Shown here: one piece after another, positions 46,021 to 55,794 of the stretch
Numbering within the stretch: the stretch's first letter is position 1
How the letters are laid out: each line of letters begins with the position of its first letter
DNA from: Macrostomum hystrix
Taxonomy: Eukaryota > Platyhelminthes > Macrostomidae
Length of the DNA: 64,000 nucleotides
Assembly (NCBI GenBank): GCA_950097015.1
Contig: CATNEN010000003.1
Location: 10,273,501-10,337,500, forward strand
Direction of reading: 5' to 3'
The notes under the pieces: generated by a model
Database searches by the model: none
Told to the model about the DNA's origin: nothing
What the model saw: the letters and a program-made list of their open reading frames with translations, nothing else
Made by a program: the position numbers and the translations under genes

Positions 46021-46346
46021 TTTTCTTGATCAGAAGCCCGCAAACCTCCAAACCTATGAAGTTCACCATGCAGACTCGTACGAGCGAAAACGAAAAAAAA
46101 CTCTATTTTAATTCTCGCTCCGCAAGACACGCAACTGAATCCCACTTGGGGGATAATTTGTTAGCGAAAGTTAACAGGAATTGCAGGCAGACATTCCCAA
46201 GGCCAATTCTTTCTAAAAGAGTGAGCGACGAGGAGAACTGGAAAGAATATAATCAGGACTTTTTAATTTTCACGCCAATGAATCGTCGTCTGCTTCTCGG
46301 CACGCACGCCTTCAATGAGATGATCTAATGCAGGTCCAAGGATTTA

Positions 46347-47116
46347 CGAGGGGTGTTGCAAAAGTTTCCGGACTAATGCTCGTCATGGTGATAATTTTAG
46401 CCTGAGTCAGCAAAAAATTTAAACAGACGAACAGGCAACTGTATTTTATAATGTTATAAAGTTTCAGAAAGTTTGGAGTTGATGGTCTAAAGTAATAAGC
46501 GATTGTACACTAGATTATTATAGTCATGAAATACGATTTCCGAGTTACAGCTACCAATCACTGTCACTGTCGCTTCTATCGCCGGATGCGTCCACAGGTT
46601 GATTGCTGGCCCGCTCCACGTATTCGCCATTTACGGAGATGCATTTTCGGTAGCGCTCAATCAGCTTGTCGAAGCCAGACTCCCAGAAGCTGGCATCGAA
46701 CTGACGTAGAGACTTGTTGGCTGCTTCGATGACCTCGCGCGTTGTGAAGATCTCGCCCCGCATTAGCATCTTCATTGGGCCAAAGAGGTGGAAATCGGCG
46801 ACGGCGAGATCGGGACTGTAGGCTGGTTGGTTCAGCATTCGTTGGAAGCTGGCTTTCTTAGACCCGAACTCCGATGGATTCTTCTGTCGACTCATTTTCG
46901 CTCACTTAATTTTGGTTTGTGAAAAATCGTGTCAACAGCTTCAAAGGGTTGCAACCTATTTTGGCCCTCATGTATGCTGTGGTTGACTGAGCTGCATAAC
47001 ATTTTAGGAAAAGTCTTTTCTACGGCTGAATACCATAGACATCAATTTTCAGCCAAATCAAACACGAATTGCCACCAGGATTAGCATTAGTCCGGAAGCT
47101 TTTGCAACACCCCTCG
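46347..47116 (-). mobile_element. Tc1/mariner-type transposon, internally deleted
   Basis: Element of 770 bp with 34-bp terminal inverted repeats (46347-46380 and 47083-47116, one mismatch; ends cgaggggtgttgcaaaag). It is flanked by TA on both sides, the target duplication of the IS630-Tc1-mariner superfamily. It carries one minus-strand transposase remnant and lies in the last intron of the neuregulin gene. At 770 bp it is well below the roughly 1.3 kb of an autonomous mariner. Confidence 0.92.
46551..46895 (-). pseudogene. Mariner transposase remnant
   Basis: 114-codon frame. The first 15-20 residues (MSRQKNPSEFGSKKASF) look like the transposase N-terminus and are fused directly to the C-terminal catalytic end: QPAYSPDLAVADFHLFGPMK, then FDKLIERYRKCISVNGEYVE. 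SPDL…DFHLF holds the third catalytic aspartate. The DNA-binding helix-turn-helix domain and the first two catalytic aspartates are absent, removed by an internal deletion. It cannot encode an active transposase. The element could in principle be mobilised by an enzyme supplied elsewhere. Confidence 0.9.
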
Positions 47117-47439
47117 TACAATTCCAAAGAAAACTGGCTGTTAAAATTAGTGTTTTGTGTCTGGGAGCAGGCAATTTCTGCACTGGATGTTCGCCGATAT
47201 TATTTTTCTAGTCGGGCAGCACTATCAAGGGGAACTGCAACAAGGACAACCCGGTGTGAAATTTAACGCCACGGCCACGTTGATCCATCGAACAGCTTAT
47301 TTGCCACATTTTGCTTCAGTTTACACAGCTGTAAAATTACTTTAACAGAGAAACAGAGAATATGGGTATTGCAGAGATTAGATAACACTAGATTGATTTT
47401 GTTGAAAGAATTCGTGTTTTAGTACCATAACAAAGCATA

Positions 47440-47655
47440 CATGGGGTTAGAGCGTCGGAACCTGCACGACTTGAAGGTCAATTTTGCATCCTTTAGCAAG
47501 AAACTCAACTTTGCATTGGTTCAGTTCAACCAGCTGTTAAAATGGATCCCAGTACGAGTATTAGCTGGGATAATTGAGGGTGGGCTTGGCGTCCCCCCAG
47601 TCCATGGACTGAACAGCCGTACGCAGCCTTCAAACGATACACCTTTAGCCAGGTG
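47440..47655 (+). repeat. tRNA-derived SINE, plus-strand copy
   Basis: The head ggttagagcgtcgg is an intact A box; the B box is degenerate. The body ttcaaccagctgttaaaatgg and the palindrome cagtccatggactg (47598-47611) match the copy at 45570. It ends about 50 bp before the last exon. Confidence 0.8.
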
Positions 47656-47707
47656 TAATTTATCATATTATATTATAGGTTAAAAAAAAAACACAATTTT
47701 TTTCTAG

Positions 47708-48522
47708 TGCGTTCAAGTCGGCAGACCGCTTTGGCAGACCCAGCTGCAGCAGCAGCAGCAGCAGCTGCACTATGCGAGCTGCGGAGTTGGTCCCGGCGTC
47801 GGTTTCGGCGGCCCCGGCGCTCGCATGCGCAGCGTCGGCACGGACGTTGAATACGACCTCTGCCAGCCGGAGTGGCCGGAGTTTGTGGCTCTGCCGTCGC
47901 CGCCTCCGCTGCCGCCGCCGGCTTCGCTTGATCGAACCGGCGCCGCAATGATCGCGGCCTCGTCGACTCTATCGCTGCCGCCGTCGTCGGCTTCAGTGTC
48001 GGCGTCAGGGGCCGCAGCAGCCGGAGCGGGGACTCGGAGTCCGCCGCCGAACGCTCTGTTCTACAGACCGATGCGCTACCAGCCTGGCGATCAGGTTCAG
48101 GGCGCGGGCCTGCAGACTTTGCCCCATCCACAAGCCAGGCAGCGGCCATTGAGAAGTCGGCAGCATCAGCGAGACAATTTTTGTCCAAACGACATGGTCG
48201 AATCTGAGATTTGGATACGTCGAGGCGGCGGTGGCGTAGCTGTCGACTTCGAATACGACTCAAGCGAAGGACCTACGGTGAACCAGCAACAAAGACTCTG
48301 TCTCTGTTCGCCATCATTATCAGATCAACAGCATCGGCAGCATCACAGAGTCATCGGCAACGATCTAGATGGCGGATTCGAAGCTTCAGCATCCGCTGAC
48401 ACTACAGCTGCAGGTGCTGGCATGCTGACAAGCTTCGGCGACTATCGACTCCCGGCGCAACGACCAAAACATGCTCAACAGGTGCAGCTAGTGCCAGCAA
48501 ATCCTTCTCCAACAACTTCACA

Positions 48523-48574
<52 letters not shown>

Positions 48575-48649
48575 CAGCACAGAGTGCAGTATTACTGTCA
48601 CTGTCCTGACCAGGGCGCTACTGGAACCAACGAGTCTAGCATGTTCTAA
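47708..48649 (+). CDS. NRG: Neuregulin-like protein: cytoplasmic tail, last exon
   Basis: 313-codon terminal exon in phase 0 after the acceptor ttttttctag, ending TAA at 48647. It encodes a low-complexity Ala/Ser/Pro/Gln/Gly-rich intracellular domain. A six-Gln tract lies near its start, and a run of about 17 Gln coded almost only by CAG near its end (48525-48575), shortly before the C-terminal GTNESSMF. The first 400 bp is much more GC- and CpG-rich than the surroundings. The long cytoplasmic tail is a neuregulin feature, but the sequence itself is not conserved with vertebrates as far as I can tell. The reading depends on the exon chain and the absence of stops. Confidence 0.8.
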
Positions 48650-48715
48650 ATACTTAGTAAAATATCATCTCACCCGACATGCAATCAAATCAACACATTC
48701 AAAGTTAATTACTAA

Positions 48716-48721
48716 AATAAA
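48716..48721 (+). terminator. Polyadenylation signal, neuregulin-like gene
   Basis: AATAAA 67 bp after the stop codon of the last exon. Confidence 0.6.
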
Positions 48722-48867
48722 GTCGCGATTCACTCCCGGCTTTTTAACAGTTAGAAAGGCCAAAGAAAAAAAGGAAAGAAAAAGATATAAAAACACAATT
48801 AATTAAACCCAAAATAGTCAACAATGATAGCCGACATGTTTGCAGGATGAAATTCTGAGAGCAGGAA

Positions 48868-49026
48868 ATCTATGCCTCTATTGGTGGTTTTTACCCCGAA
48901 GAGAATCCTGAATCTCGACGATGCCGATGTTTTGAAATTCCGGAAGTTGTTTCGTCAAATAGAGCGGAAATTTTAGCTAGTGTCGTCCATTTTGTTGGCG
49001 ATCGGTTAAATATTTTGGGAGATACA
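48868..49026 (+). repeat. Dispersed repeat, copy B
   Basis: Homologous to 45833-46020 (shared words ctatgcctctat, gaagttgtttcgtc, agcggaaa, cgatcggttaaatattttgg). The two copies bracket the last exon in direct orientation. Confidence 0.75.
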
Positions 49027-49529
49027 GCAAGAAGAAGACTGTAAAATGAAATCATTCAATGAAACCTTCTTGTCGTTGTTGTATTTCAAGTCGTTCAAGT
49101 ATTTTGTCGCTATTTGGCTCACTAAATAACTAAGAAGACACCACAGAGCCAGCAATCAACCTGATCAACGGAGTGACGAAAATTCAAATTTAACGCAGCT
49201 TTTCAGGATTTTATTAAACACCGCGCTAGATTTAAAAAATTGTGCATTGCGAGAGAGTACTGTACCCATAAGAATTTTGCCATAAACCTGTTTAATTAAT
49301 GTTTTCTGCTTCTACTTGCTATATCGCACTGCAGAACAACATAACGATGAAAAATAAAGCCGCATTGCACTCGCTATACATTTTCTTTTGTTTAAAAGTA
49401 GCAAGTACATTCATCATGAGGAATTTTGAAACAAGAAGGATACCTGGGAGAAAAACAACTTTGAATGTGGGATGTTGGAGGATAATTAAAAGGAATTCAT
49501 GGGATCTGCGAAGTTGCTGATCTCAACCT
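49027..49529. other. Unique intergenic sequence
   Basis: AT-rich intergenic sequence between the neuregulin 3' end and the next array. No gene recognised. Confidence 0.5.
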
Positions 49530-51975
49530 GAGTACCTGGGAGGATTACAATCTGAACATGAGGATCTGGGAGGGTCACAATCTGAACCGGGGGATCTATG
49601 AGGATTACAATCTGAACCTGGGATCTGGGAGGATTACAATCTGAACATGAGGATCTGGGAGGGTCACAATCTGAACCGGGGGATCTAGGAGGATTACAAT
49701 CTAACCCTGGGATCTGGGAGGATTACAATCTGAACCTGGAGGATCTAGCAGGATTACAATCTGAATCTGAGGATCTGGGAGGATTACAATCTAAACCTGG
49801 GATCTGGGAGGATTACAATCTGAACCTGAGAATCTGGGAGGATTACAATCTGAATCTGAGGATCTGGGAGGATTACAATCTGAACCTGGAGGATCTAGCA
49901 GGATTACAATCTGAATCTGAGGATCTGGGAGGATTACAATCTAAACCTGGGATCTGGGAGGATTACAATCTGAACCTGAGAATCTGGGAGGATTACAATC
50001 TGAACCTGGAGGATCTAGCAGGATTACAATCTGAACCTGGAGGATCTAGCAGGATTACAATCTGAATCTGAGGATCTGGGAGGATTACAATCTGAACCTG
50101 GGATCTGGGAGCATTACAATCTAAACCTGGGATCTGGGAGGATTACAATCTGAACATGAGGATCTGGGAGGGTCACAATCTGAACCGGGGGATCTAGGAG
50201 GATTACAATCTGAACCTGGGATCTGGGAGGATTACAATCTGAACCTGAGGATCTGGGAGGATTACAATCTGAACCTGAGGATCTGGGAGGATTACAATCT
50301 GAACCTGGAGGATCTAGCAGGATTACACTCTGAATCTGAGGATCTGGGAGGATTACAATCTAAACCTGGGATCTGGGAGGATTACAATCTGAACCTGAGA
50401 ATCTGGGAGGATTACAATCTGAATCTGAGGATCTGGGAGGATTACAATCTGAACCTGGAGGATCTAGCAGGATTACAATCTGAATCTGAGGATCTGGGAG
50501 GATTACAATCTAAACCTGGGATCTGGGAGGATTACAATCTGAACCTGAGAATCTGGGAGGATTACAAACTGAACCTGGAGGATCTAGCAGGATTACAATC
50601 TGAACCTGGAGGATCTAGCAGGATTACAATCTGAATCTGAGGATCTGGGAGGATTACAATCTGAACCTGGGATCTGGGAGGATTACAATCTGAACCTGGG
50701 ATCTGGGAGGATTACAATCTGAACCTGGGATATGGGAGGATTACAATCTGAACCTGGAGGATCTAGCAGGATTACAATCTGAATCTGAGGATCTGGGAGG
50801 ATTACAATCTGAACCTGGAGGATCTAGCAGGATTACGATCTGAATCTGAGGATCTGGGAGGATTACAATCTGAACCTGAGGATCTGGGAGGATTACAATC
50901 TGAACCTGGGATCTGGGAGGATTACAATCTGAACCTGGGATATGGGAGGATTACAATCTGAACCTGGAGGATCTAGCAGGATTACAATCTGAATCTGAGG
51001 ATCTGGGAGGATTACAATCTGAACCTGGGATATGGGAGGATTACAATCTGAACCTGGAGGATCTAGCAGGATTACAATCTGAATCTGAGGATCTGGGAGG
51101 ATTACAATCTGAACCTGGGATTTTTGTGAGGATTACAATCTGAACCTGGAGGATCTAGCAGGATTACGATCTGAATCTGAGGATCTGGGAGGATTACAAT
51201 CTGAATCTGAGGATCTGGGAGGATTACAATCTGAACCTGACGATCTGGGAGGATTACAATTTGAATCTAAGGATCTGGAAGGATTAAAATCTGAATCTGA
51301 GGATCTGGGAGGATTACAATCTGAATCTGAGGATCTGGGAGGATTACAATCTGAATCTGAGGATCTGGGAGGATTACAATCTGAACCTGAGGATCTGGGA
51401 GGATTACAATTTGAATCTGAGGATCTGGGAGGATTACAATCTGAATCTGAGGATCTGGGAGGATTACAATCTGAATCTGAGGATCTGGCAGGATTACAAT
51501 CTAAACCGGGGGATTTGGGAGGATTACAATCTGAATCTGAGGATCTGGGAGGATTACAATCTGAACCTGAGGATCTGGGAGGATTACAATCTGAACCTGA
51601 GGATCTAGGAGGATTAAAATCTGAACCTGGGGATCTAGGAGGATTAAAATCTGAACCTGAGGATCTAGGAGGATTACAATCTGAACCTGGGATCTGGGAG
51701 TATTACAATCTGAACCGGGGGATCTGGGAGGATTACAATCTGAATCTGAGGATCTGGGAGGATTTCAATCTGAATCTGAGGATCTGGGAGGATTACAATC
51801 TGAACCTGAGGATCTAGGAGGATTACAATCTGAACCTGGGATCTGGGAGTATTACAATCTGAACCTGAGGATCTGGGAGGATTACAATCTGAACCTGAGG
51901 ATCTGGGAGGATTACAATCTGAACATAAGGATCTGGGAGGGTTATAATCTGAATCTGAGGATCTGGGAGTATGCT
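49530..51975 (+). repeat. 30-bp intergenic minisatellite
   Basis: About 85 units of gggaggattacaatctgaat plus ctgaggatct (30 bp). Shorter units (28-29 bp, cctgggatct) and the variant ctggaggatctagcagg recur in order, showing block duplication (for example around 49740, 49890, 50310 and 50460). It lies between convergent genes and is probably outside both transcripts. Confidence 0.97.
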
Positions 51976-52306
51976 ACTATCAGCATGAGGATCTGAACGA
52001 ATGGCGAGTTCAATTCGATTTGTTCGTATTATGAAAAGAAAACTGATGAAAAAAACAGGAGATTTCGCGTTAATAAGAAAATCTGTTATTTAACTGTCGC
52101 TTTTTTCAAATATCTCCGTATATTTATTTGAGCAACATCAAATTAGGGTGCAAAAAGATTTCAGAATATTAAACAATAAAATACAATCACGTACAACGAA
52201 TTGCAAGAATAATAATGTGGAATCATTAACAGTGTGTCACATAATTGTTTACAAAAGAAAGGTGTTAAATGAAACACGTTGGTTAACGCTCACTGTTACA
52301 TAATCA
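51976..52306. other. 3' region of COMMD7-like gene
   Basis: AT-rich sequence containing the minus-strand AATAAA at 52123-52128, about 180 bp past the COMMD7 stop codon, the likely polyadenylation signal. Nothing else seen. Confidence 0.5.
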
Positions 52307-52392
52307 TCATTCAAGAGCTCCTTGCATATCCAATAGGCCTTTGGCTTTCTCCATCTGGTGCAAGAAATCGTAGAACTCGGTCAGGGAGAGCT
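52307..52392 (-). CDS. COMMD7: COMMD7-like protein, last exon
   Basis: Terminal exon after the minus-strand acceptor ccctttttcag-type tract. It reads (E)LSLTEFYDFLHQMEKAK then GLLDMQGALE and stop. Human COMMD7 ends with ELTLPQFYSFLHEMERVR, so the match is close. This is the last helix of the COMM domain, which packs COMMD proteins into the ten-member Commander ring that sorts endosomal membrane cargo with the CCC complex. Phase joins exactly to 53036-53149. Confidence 0.8.
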
Positions 52393-52434
52393 CTGAAAAG
52401 GGGATTTGAAAGGGAGGCGAGTTGAACTTTGAGG

Positions 52435-52950
52435 AAAGAAAGGGAGGGTAGAAAGAATGGAGTTTGGCTGTAGGGAGGGTAGAAAAAATGGAGTTTGGCT
52501 GTAGGGAGGGTAGAAAGAATGGAGTTTGGCTGTATGGAGGGTAGAAAGAATGGAGTTTGGCTGTAGGGAGGGTAGAAAGAATGGAGTTTGGCTGTAGGGA
52601 GGGTAGAAAGAATGGAGTTTGGCTGTATGGAGGGTAGAAAGAATGGAGTTTGGCTGTAGGGAGGGTAGAAAGAATGGAGTTTGGCTGTAGGGAGGGTAGA
52701 AAGAATGGAGTTTGGCTGTAGGGAGGGTAGAAAGAATGGAGTTTGGCTGTATGGAGGGTAGAAAGAATGGAGTTTGGCTGTAGGGAGGGTAGAAAGAATG
52801 GAGTTTGGCTGTAGGTAGGGTAGAAAGAATGGAGTTTGGCGGTAGGGAGGGTAGAAAGAATGGAGTTTGGCTGTAGGGAGGGTAGAAAGAATGGAGTTTG
52901 GCTGTAGGGAGGGTAGAAAGAATGGAGTTTGGCGGTAGGGAGGGTTGAGA
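52435..52950 (+). repeat. 31-bp minisatellite in a COMMD7 intron
   Basis: About 16 units of gtagaaagaatggagtttgg plus ctgtagggagg (31 bp), with gtatgg and gcggtagg variants. It fills about 80% of the last COMMD7 intron. Confidence 0.95.
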
Positions 52951-53035
52951 GAACAGTCTTAGTTGAACACATTATTAAAATTACAAAAGCTGCATGTATG
53001 TGAAAATGACATTTGATGAGAAATGAGAAACTCAC

Positions 53036-53149
53036 CAAGAAACACACGCTCCCGCTCAGCGGGACTCGCATTGGCACCCTTCTGCATCAAAATGTTCAGG
53101 ACAACGGAAGTGTGACCAACGTCCCCTGGTTCACTGCTTGCCGCTGTGA
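53036..53149 (-). CDS. COMMD7: COMMD7-like protein, COMM domain middle exon
   Basis: 114-nt exon (2+111+1; minus-strand acceptor tttccctag, donor gtgagt). It reads (V)TAASSEPGDVGHTSVVLNI, then LMQKGANASPAERERVFL. It corresponds to the central beta-hairpin of COMM domains: human COMMD7 has VTSGSSELEKVGSIFLQLKL and then VVKKG at the same place. Phase joins both neighbouring exons. Confidence 0.8.
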
Positions 53150-53199
53150 CTAGGGAAATTAAAAAAATGGAGCTTGACAGTGGAAATCCCAGAGACAGT

Positions 53200-53868
53200 T
53201 CCTCAGTCACTCCCTTACTGAGTTCCTCAGTCACTCCCTTACTGAGTTCCTCAGTCACTCCCTTACTGAGTTCCTCAGTCACTCTCTCAATGAGTTCCTC
53301 AGTCACTCCCTCACTGAGTTCCTCAGTCACTCCCTCACTGGGGTTCTCAGTCACTCCCTCACTGGGGTTCTCAGTCACTCCCTCACTGAGTTCCTCAGTC
53401 ACTCTCTCACTGAATTCCTCAGTCACTCCCTCACTGAGTTCCTCAGTCACTCCCTCACTGAGTTCCTCAGTCACTCCCTCACTGAGTTCCTCAGTCACTC
53501 CCTCACTGAGTTCCTCAGTCACTCCCTCACTGAGTTCCTCAGTCACTCCCTCACTGAGTTCCTCAGTCACTCCCTCACTGAGTTCCTCAGTCACTCTCTC
53601 ACTGAATTCCTCAGTCACTCCCTCACTGAGTTCCTCAGTCACTCCCTCACTGAGTTCCTCAGTCACTCCCTCACTGAGTTCCTCAGTCACTCCCTCACTG
53701 AGTTCCTCAGTCACTCCCTCACTGAGTTCCACAGTCACTCCCTCACTGAGTTCCTCAGTCACTCCCTCACTGAGTTCCTCAGTCACTCCCTCACTGAGTT
53801 CCTCAGTCACTCCCTCACTGAGTTCCTCAGTCACTCCCTCACTGAGTTCCTCAGTCACTCCCTCAATG
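53200..53868 (+). repeat. 24-bp minisatellite in a COMMD7 intron
   Basis: About 28 units of gagttcctcagtcactccct plus cact. Variants (ttactg, ctctca, ggggttctc, gaattcc) are clustered and partly repeated. Eight-residue frames on both strands (SSSVTPSL, VTEELSEG) are artefacts. Confidence 0.95.
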
Positions 53869-53920
53869 AATAATTTGGTGTTCAGTTTTGTTTAAATCTT
53901 GACAAAGCTGACTCTCTCAC

Positions 53921-53999
53921 CCGAAAGTCTCCAGTCCACATCGATAATTTGAGAATAATCCATTTCCTTTTCGAAGAATTTCGAAGAACTGCAGAATGG
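53921..53999 (-). CDS. COMMD7: COMMD7-like protein, COMM domain first exon
   Basis: 79-nt exon (phase 0 start, one base over) after the acceptor aacatttttcag. It reads PFCSSSKFFEKEMDYSQIID and then VDWRLS. The D.DWRL motif is the hallmark at the start of COMM domains (L.D.EWKF in human COMMD7). The exon joins in phase to 53149. Confidence 0.8.
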
Positions 54000-54362
54000 C
54001 TGAAAAATGTTCAGATTTTTTATATAAATCAGTGGCACATCAATATGTTGTTTAAATACCTAAAAATTCTAGTCGCGTTAACACAGGAAAATGTTAACCA
54101 CACAAAAAAATCACTTGTACTACTGTAAGTAATAAAAGCAAGAAAACAAGAACTGGTAGTTACATTGCAACCAAAAAATTAAAATTAGTGTATTTCTGCA
54201 TCAACAACACAAAAAGTTGGTCAACGTTTCGTAAATGACATGAACAATTGACAATCAAATGTTGAACATTATCATACAATTCAATAACACGATTTAGATT
54301 GGCACAACTCTATACAGGATAGCAGTTAAAGAAAAAAAAGTACATTTTAAGAACACTTATAC
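54000..54362. other. COMMD7 intron; expected exon not found
   Basis: AT-rich. From the human protein, an exon of about 35 codons is expected between 54363 and 53999, because the flanking phases do not join directly. I could not identify it. A short acceptor-bounded stretch near 54120 reads VQVIFL, reminiscent of VQADFI, but runs into a stop. Confidence 0.35.
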
Positions 54363-54410
54363 CATTGAGTAGCAGCTGTCCCACAATGATATTCAGTCCG
54401 TCAGTAGCAG
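54363..54410 (-). CDS. COMMD7: Probable COMMD7 exon embedded at the end of an array
   Basis: Minus-strand reading (x)ATDGLNIIVGQLLLN(G), ending at a gtataa donor. It resembles the SLRSIVKSLLLVPNG segment of the N-terminal helical domain of human COMMD7. The 35-bp array unit immediately upstream on the minus strand repeats the same coding words (CTGAATATCATTGTGGGACA) over and over. The acceptor chosen (gtgggacag) is one of about 24 identical candidates, so the 5' boundary is arbitrary. An in-frame TGA in the preceding unit prevents reading through more than about one unit. Confidence 0.45.
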
Positions 54411-55222
54411 CTGTCCCACAATGATATTCAGTTCGTCAGTAGCAGCTGTCCCACAATGATATTCAGTCCGTCAGTAGCAGCTGTCCCACAATGATATTCA
54501 GTCCATCAGTAGCAGCTGTCCCACAATGATATTCAGTCCGTCAGTAGCAGCTGTCCCACAATGATATTCAGTCCGTCAGTAGCAGCTGTCCCACAATGAT
54601 ATTCAGTCCGTCAGTAGCAGCTGTCCCACAATGATATTCAGTCCGTCAGTAGCAGCTGTCCCACAATGATATTCAGTTCGTCAGTAGCAGCTGTCCCACA
54701 ATGATATTCAGTCCGTCAGTAGCAGCTGTCCCACAATGATATTCAGTCCATCAGTAGCAGCTGTCCCACAATGATATTCAGTCCGTCAGTAGCAGCTGTC
54801 CCACAATGATATTCAGTTCGTCAGTAGCAGCTGTCCCACAATGATATTCAGTCCGTCAGTAGCAGCTGTCCCACAATGATATTCAGTCCATCAGTAGCAG
54901 CTGTCCCACAATGATATTCAGTCCGTCAGTAGCAGCTGTCCCACAATGATATTCAGTCCGTCAGTAGCAGCTGTCCCACAATGATATTCAGTCCATCAGT
55001 AGCAGCTGTCCCACAATGATATTCAGTCCGTCAGTAGCAGCTGTCCCACAATGATATTCAGTCCGTCAGTAGCAGCTGTCCCACAATGATATTCAGTCCA
55101 TCAGTAGCAGCTGTCCCACAATGATATTCAGTCCGTCAGTAGCAGCTGTCCCACAATGATATTCAGTCCGTCAGTAGCAACTGTCCCACAATGATATTCA
55201 GTCCATCAGAGCAGCTGTCCCA
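54375..55222 (+). repeat. 35-bp minisatellite made of exon-like sequence
   Basis: About 24 units containing agcagctgtcccacaatgat then attcagtccgtcagt (35 bp). They differ only at few sites (ccg/cca/ttcg). Almost every unit is identical, so the array is recent. On the minus strand each unit equals the coding sequence proposed for COMMD7 at 54363-54410. Confidence 0.97.
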
Positions 55223-55278
55223 CAATGCAACTCAATTTAAGTGTCAGACTGAGTATTAAGTGACTCAACTAGTACAAA

Positions 55279-55701
55279 TCACTCCTTCTTCTGATGCTTT
55301 TGATCCCTAGCCTCTGTGGCCAATCGAGCTCGCTCTCTATTAACTGTCAGATTCATAAGCTGATAAATTAATAGGCACAAAATCAAAGTGCAATTAATTA
55401 GCACAGGTACGGACCAAACGAATGTGATAAAAAATCCCGGCGAATCAAAGTACTGCTCGCCGAATCGTAGGGAGCGCCAATTTTCTGCCAGCTTCTGATT
55501 GGCCGAATCGGCTCCCAGCACGCTGACTAGTAGGATTATCAACAGGCCAAATAGTGCCCAGCAACGCCTACGCATAATCAGTATGGCTAGCAGGCACAGG
55601 GGATGAGCGCTCAGGATAAGCCATAGACCAGGTTCTGAGCGCCATGCCACGGTGGACAGAGCGGACCAAGGGTCCAACACCTGGCTAGTGTTAATCCAGT
55701 C
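55279..55701 (-). CDS. TMEM18: TMEM18, main exon
   Basis: Open from the minus-strand acceptor atatttcag at 55702 to TGA at 55279, 140 codons in phase 0. It begins DWINTSQVLDPWSALS. Hydrophobic segments follow (LWLILSAHPLCLLAIL; ALFGLLIILLVSVLGA), then NWRSLRFGEQYFDSPGFFIT, a further membrane segment (VPVLINCTLILCLLIYQL) and a charged tail RERARLATEARDQKHQKKE. The NWR…QYFDS.G.F motif and the basic C-terminus match TMEM18, a nuclear-envelope multi-pass protein. About 20 N-terminal residues are missing. A five-codon start (MFLAS, 56066-56080, donor gtatat) would fit phase but is weakly supported. Confidence 0.85.
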   Translation of the reverse strand, partial: DWINTSQVLDPWSALSTVAWRSEPGLWLILSAHPLCLLAILIMRRRCWALFGLLIILLVSVLGADSANQKLAENWRSLRFGEQYFDSPGFFITFVWSVPVLINCTLILCLLIYQLMNLTVNRERARLATEARDQKHQKKE

Positions 55702-55794
55702 CTGAAATATTGTTGATGCTGCTTTGATAAGAAGTTTTTTTACTTAAATCGCTTTCATTTTTTTAAAAATAATTTAGAGGACTGCAATTTTAAT

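Noticed and set aside
45885-46328. Overlapping 86- and 115-codon frames on both strands
   Set aside because: They lie in the dispersed repeat next to the mariner derivative. No recognised domain.
47673-48399. Minus-strand 196-codon frame and an extra plus frame over the last neuregulin exon
   Set aside because: Shadows of the GC-rich true frame. Only the phase-0 plus frame joins the upstream exons.
51411-51817. LRIWEDYNLN repeat frames
   Set aside because: 30-bp array with 28- to 29-bp units that break the frame.
52959-53895. VTEELSEG and SSSVTPSL frames
   Set aside because: 24-bp array in the COMMD7 intron. Only the segment at 53036-53149 is a true exon.
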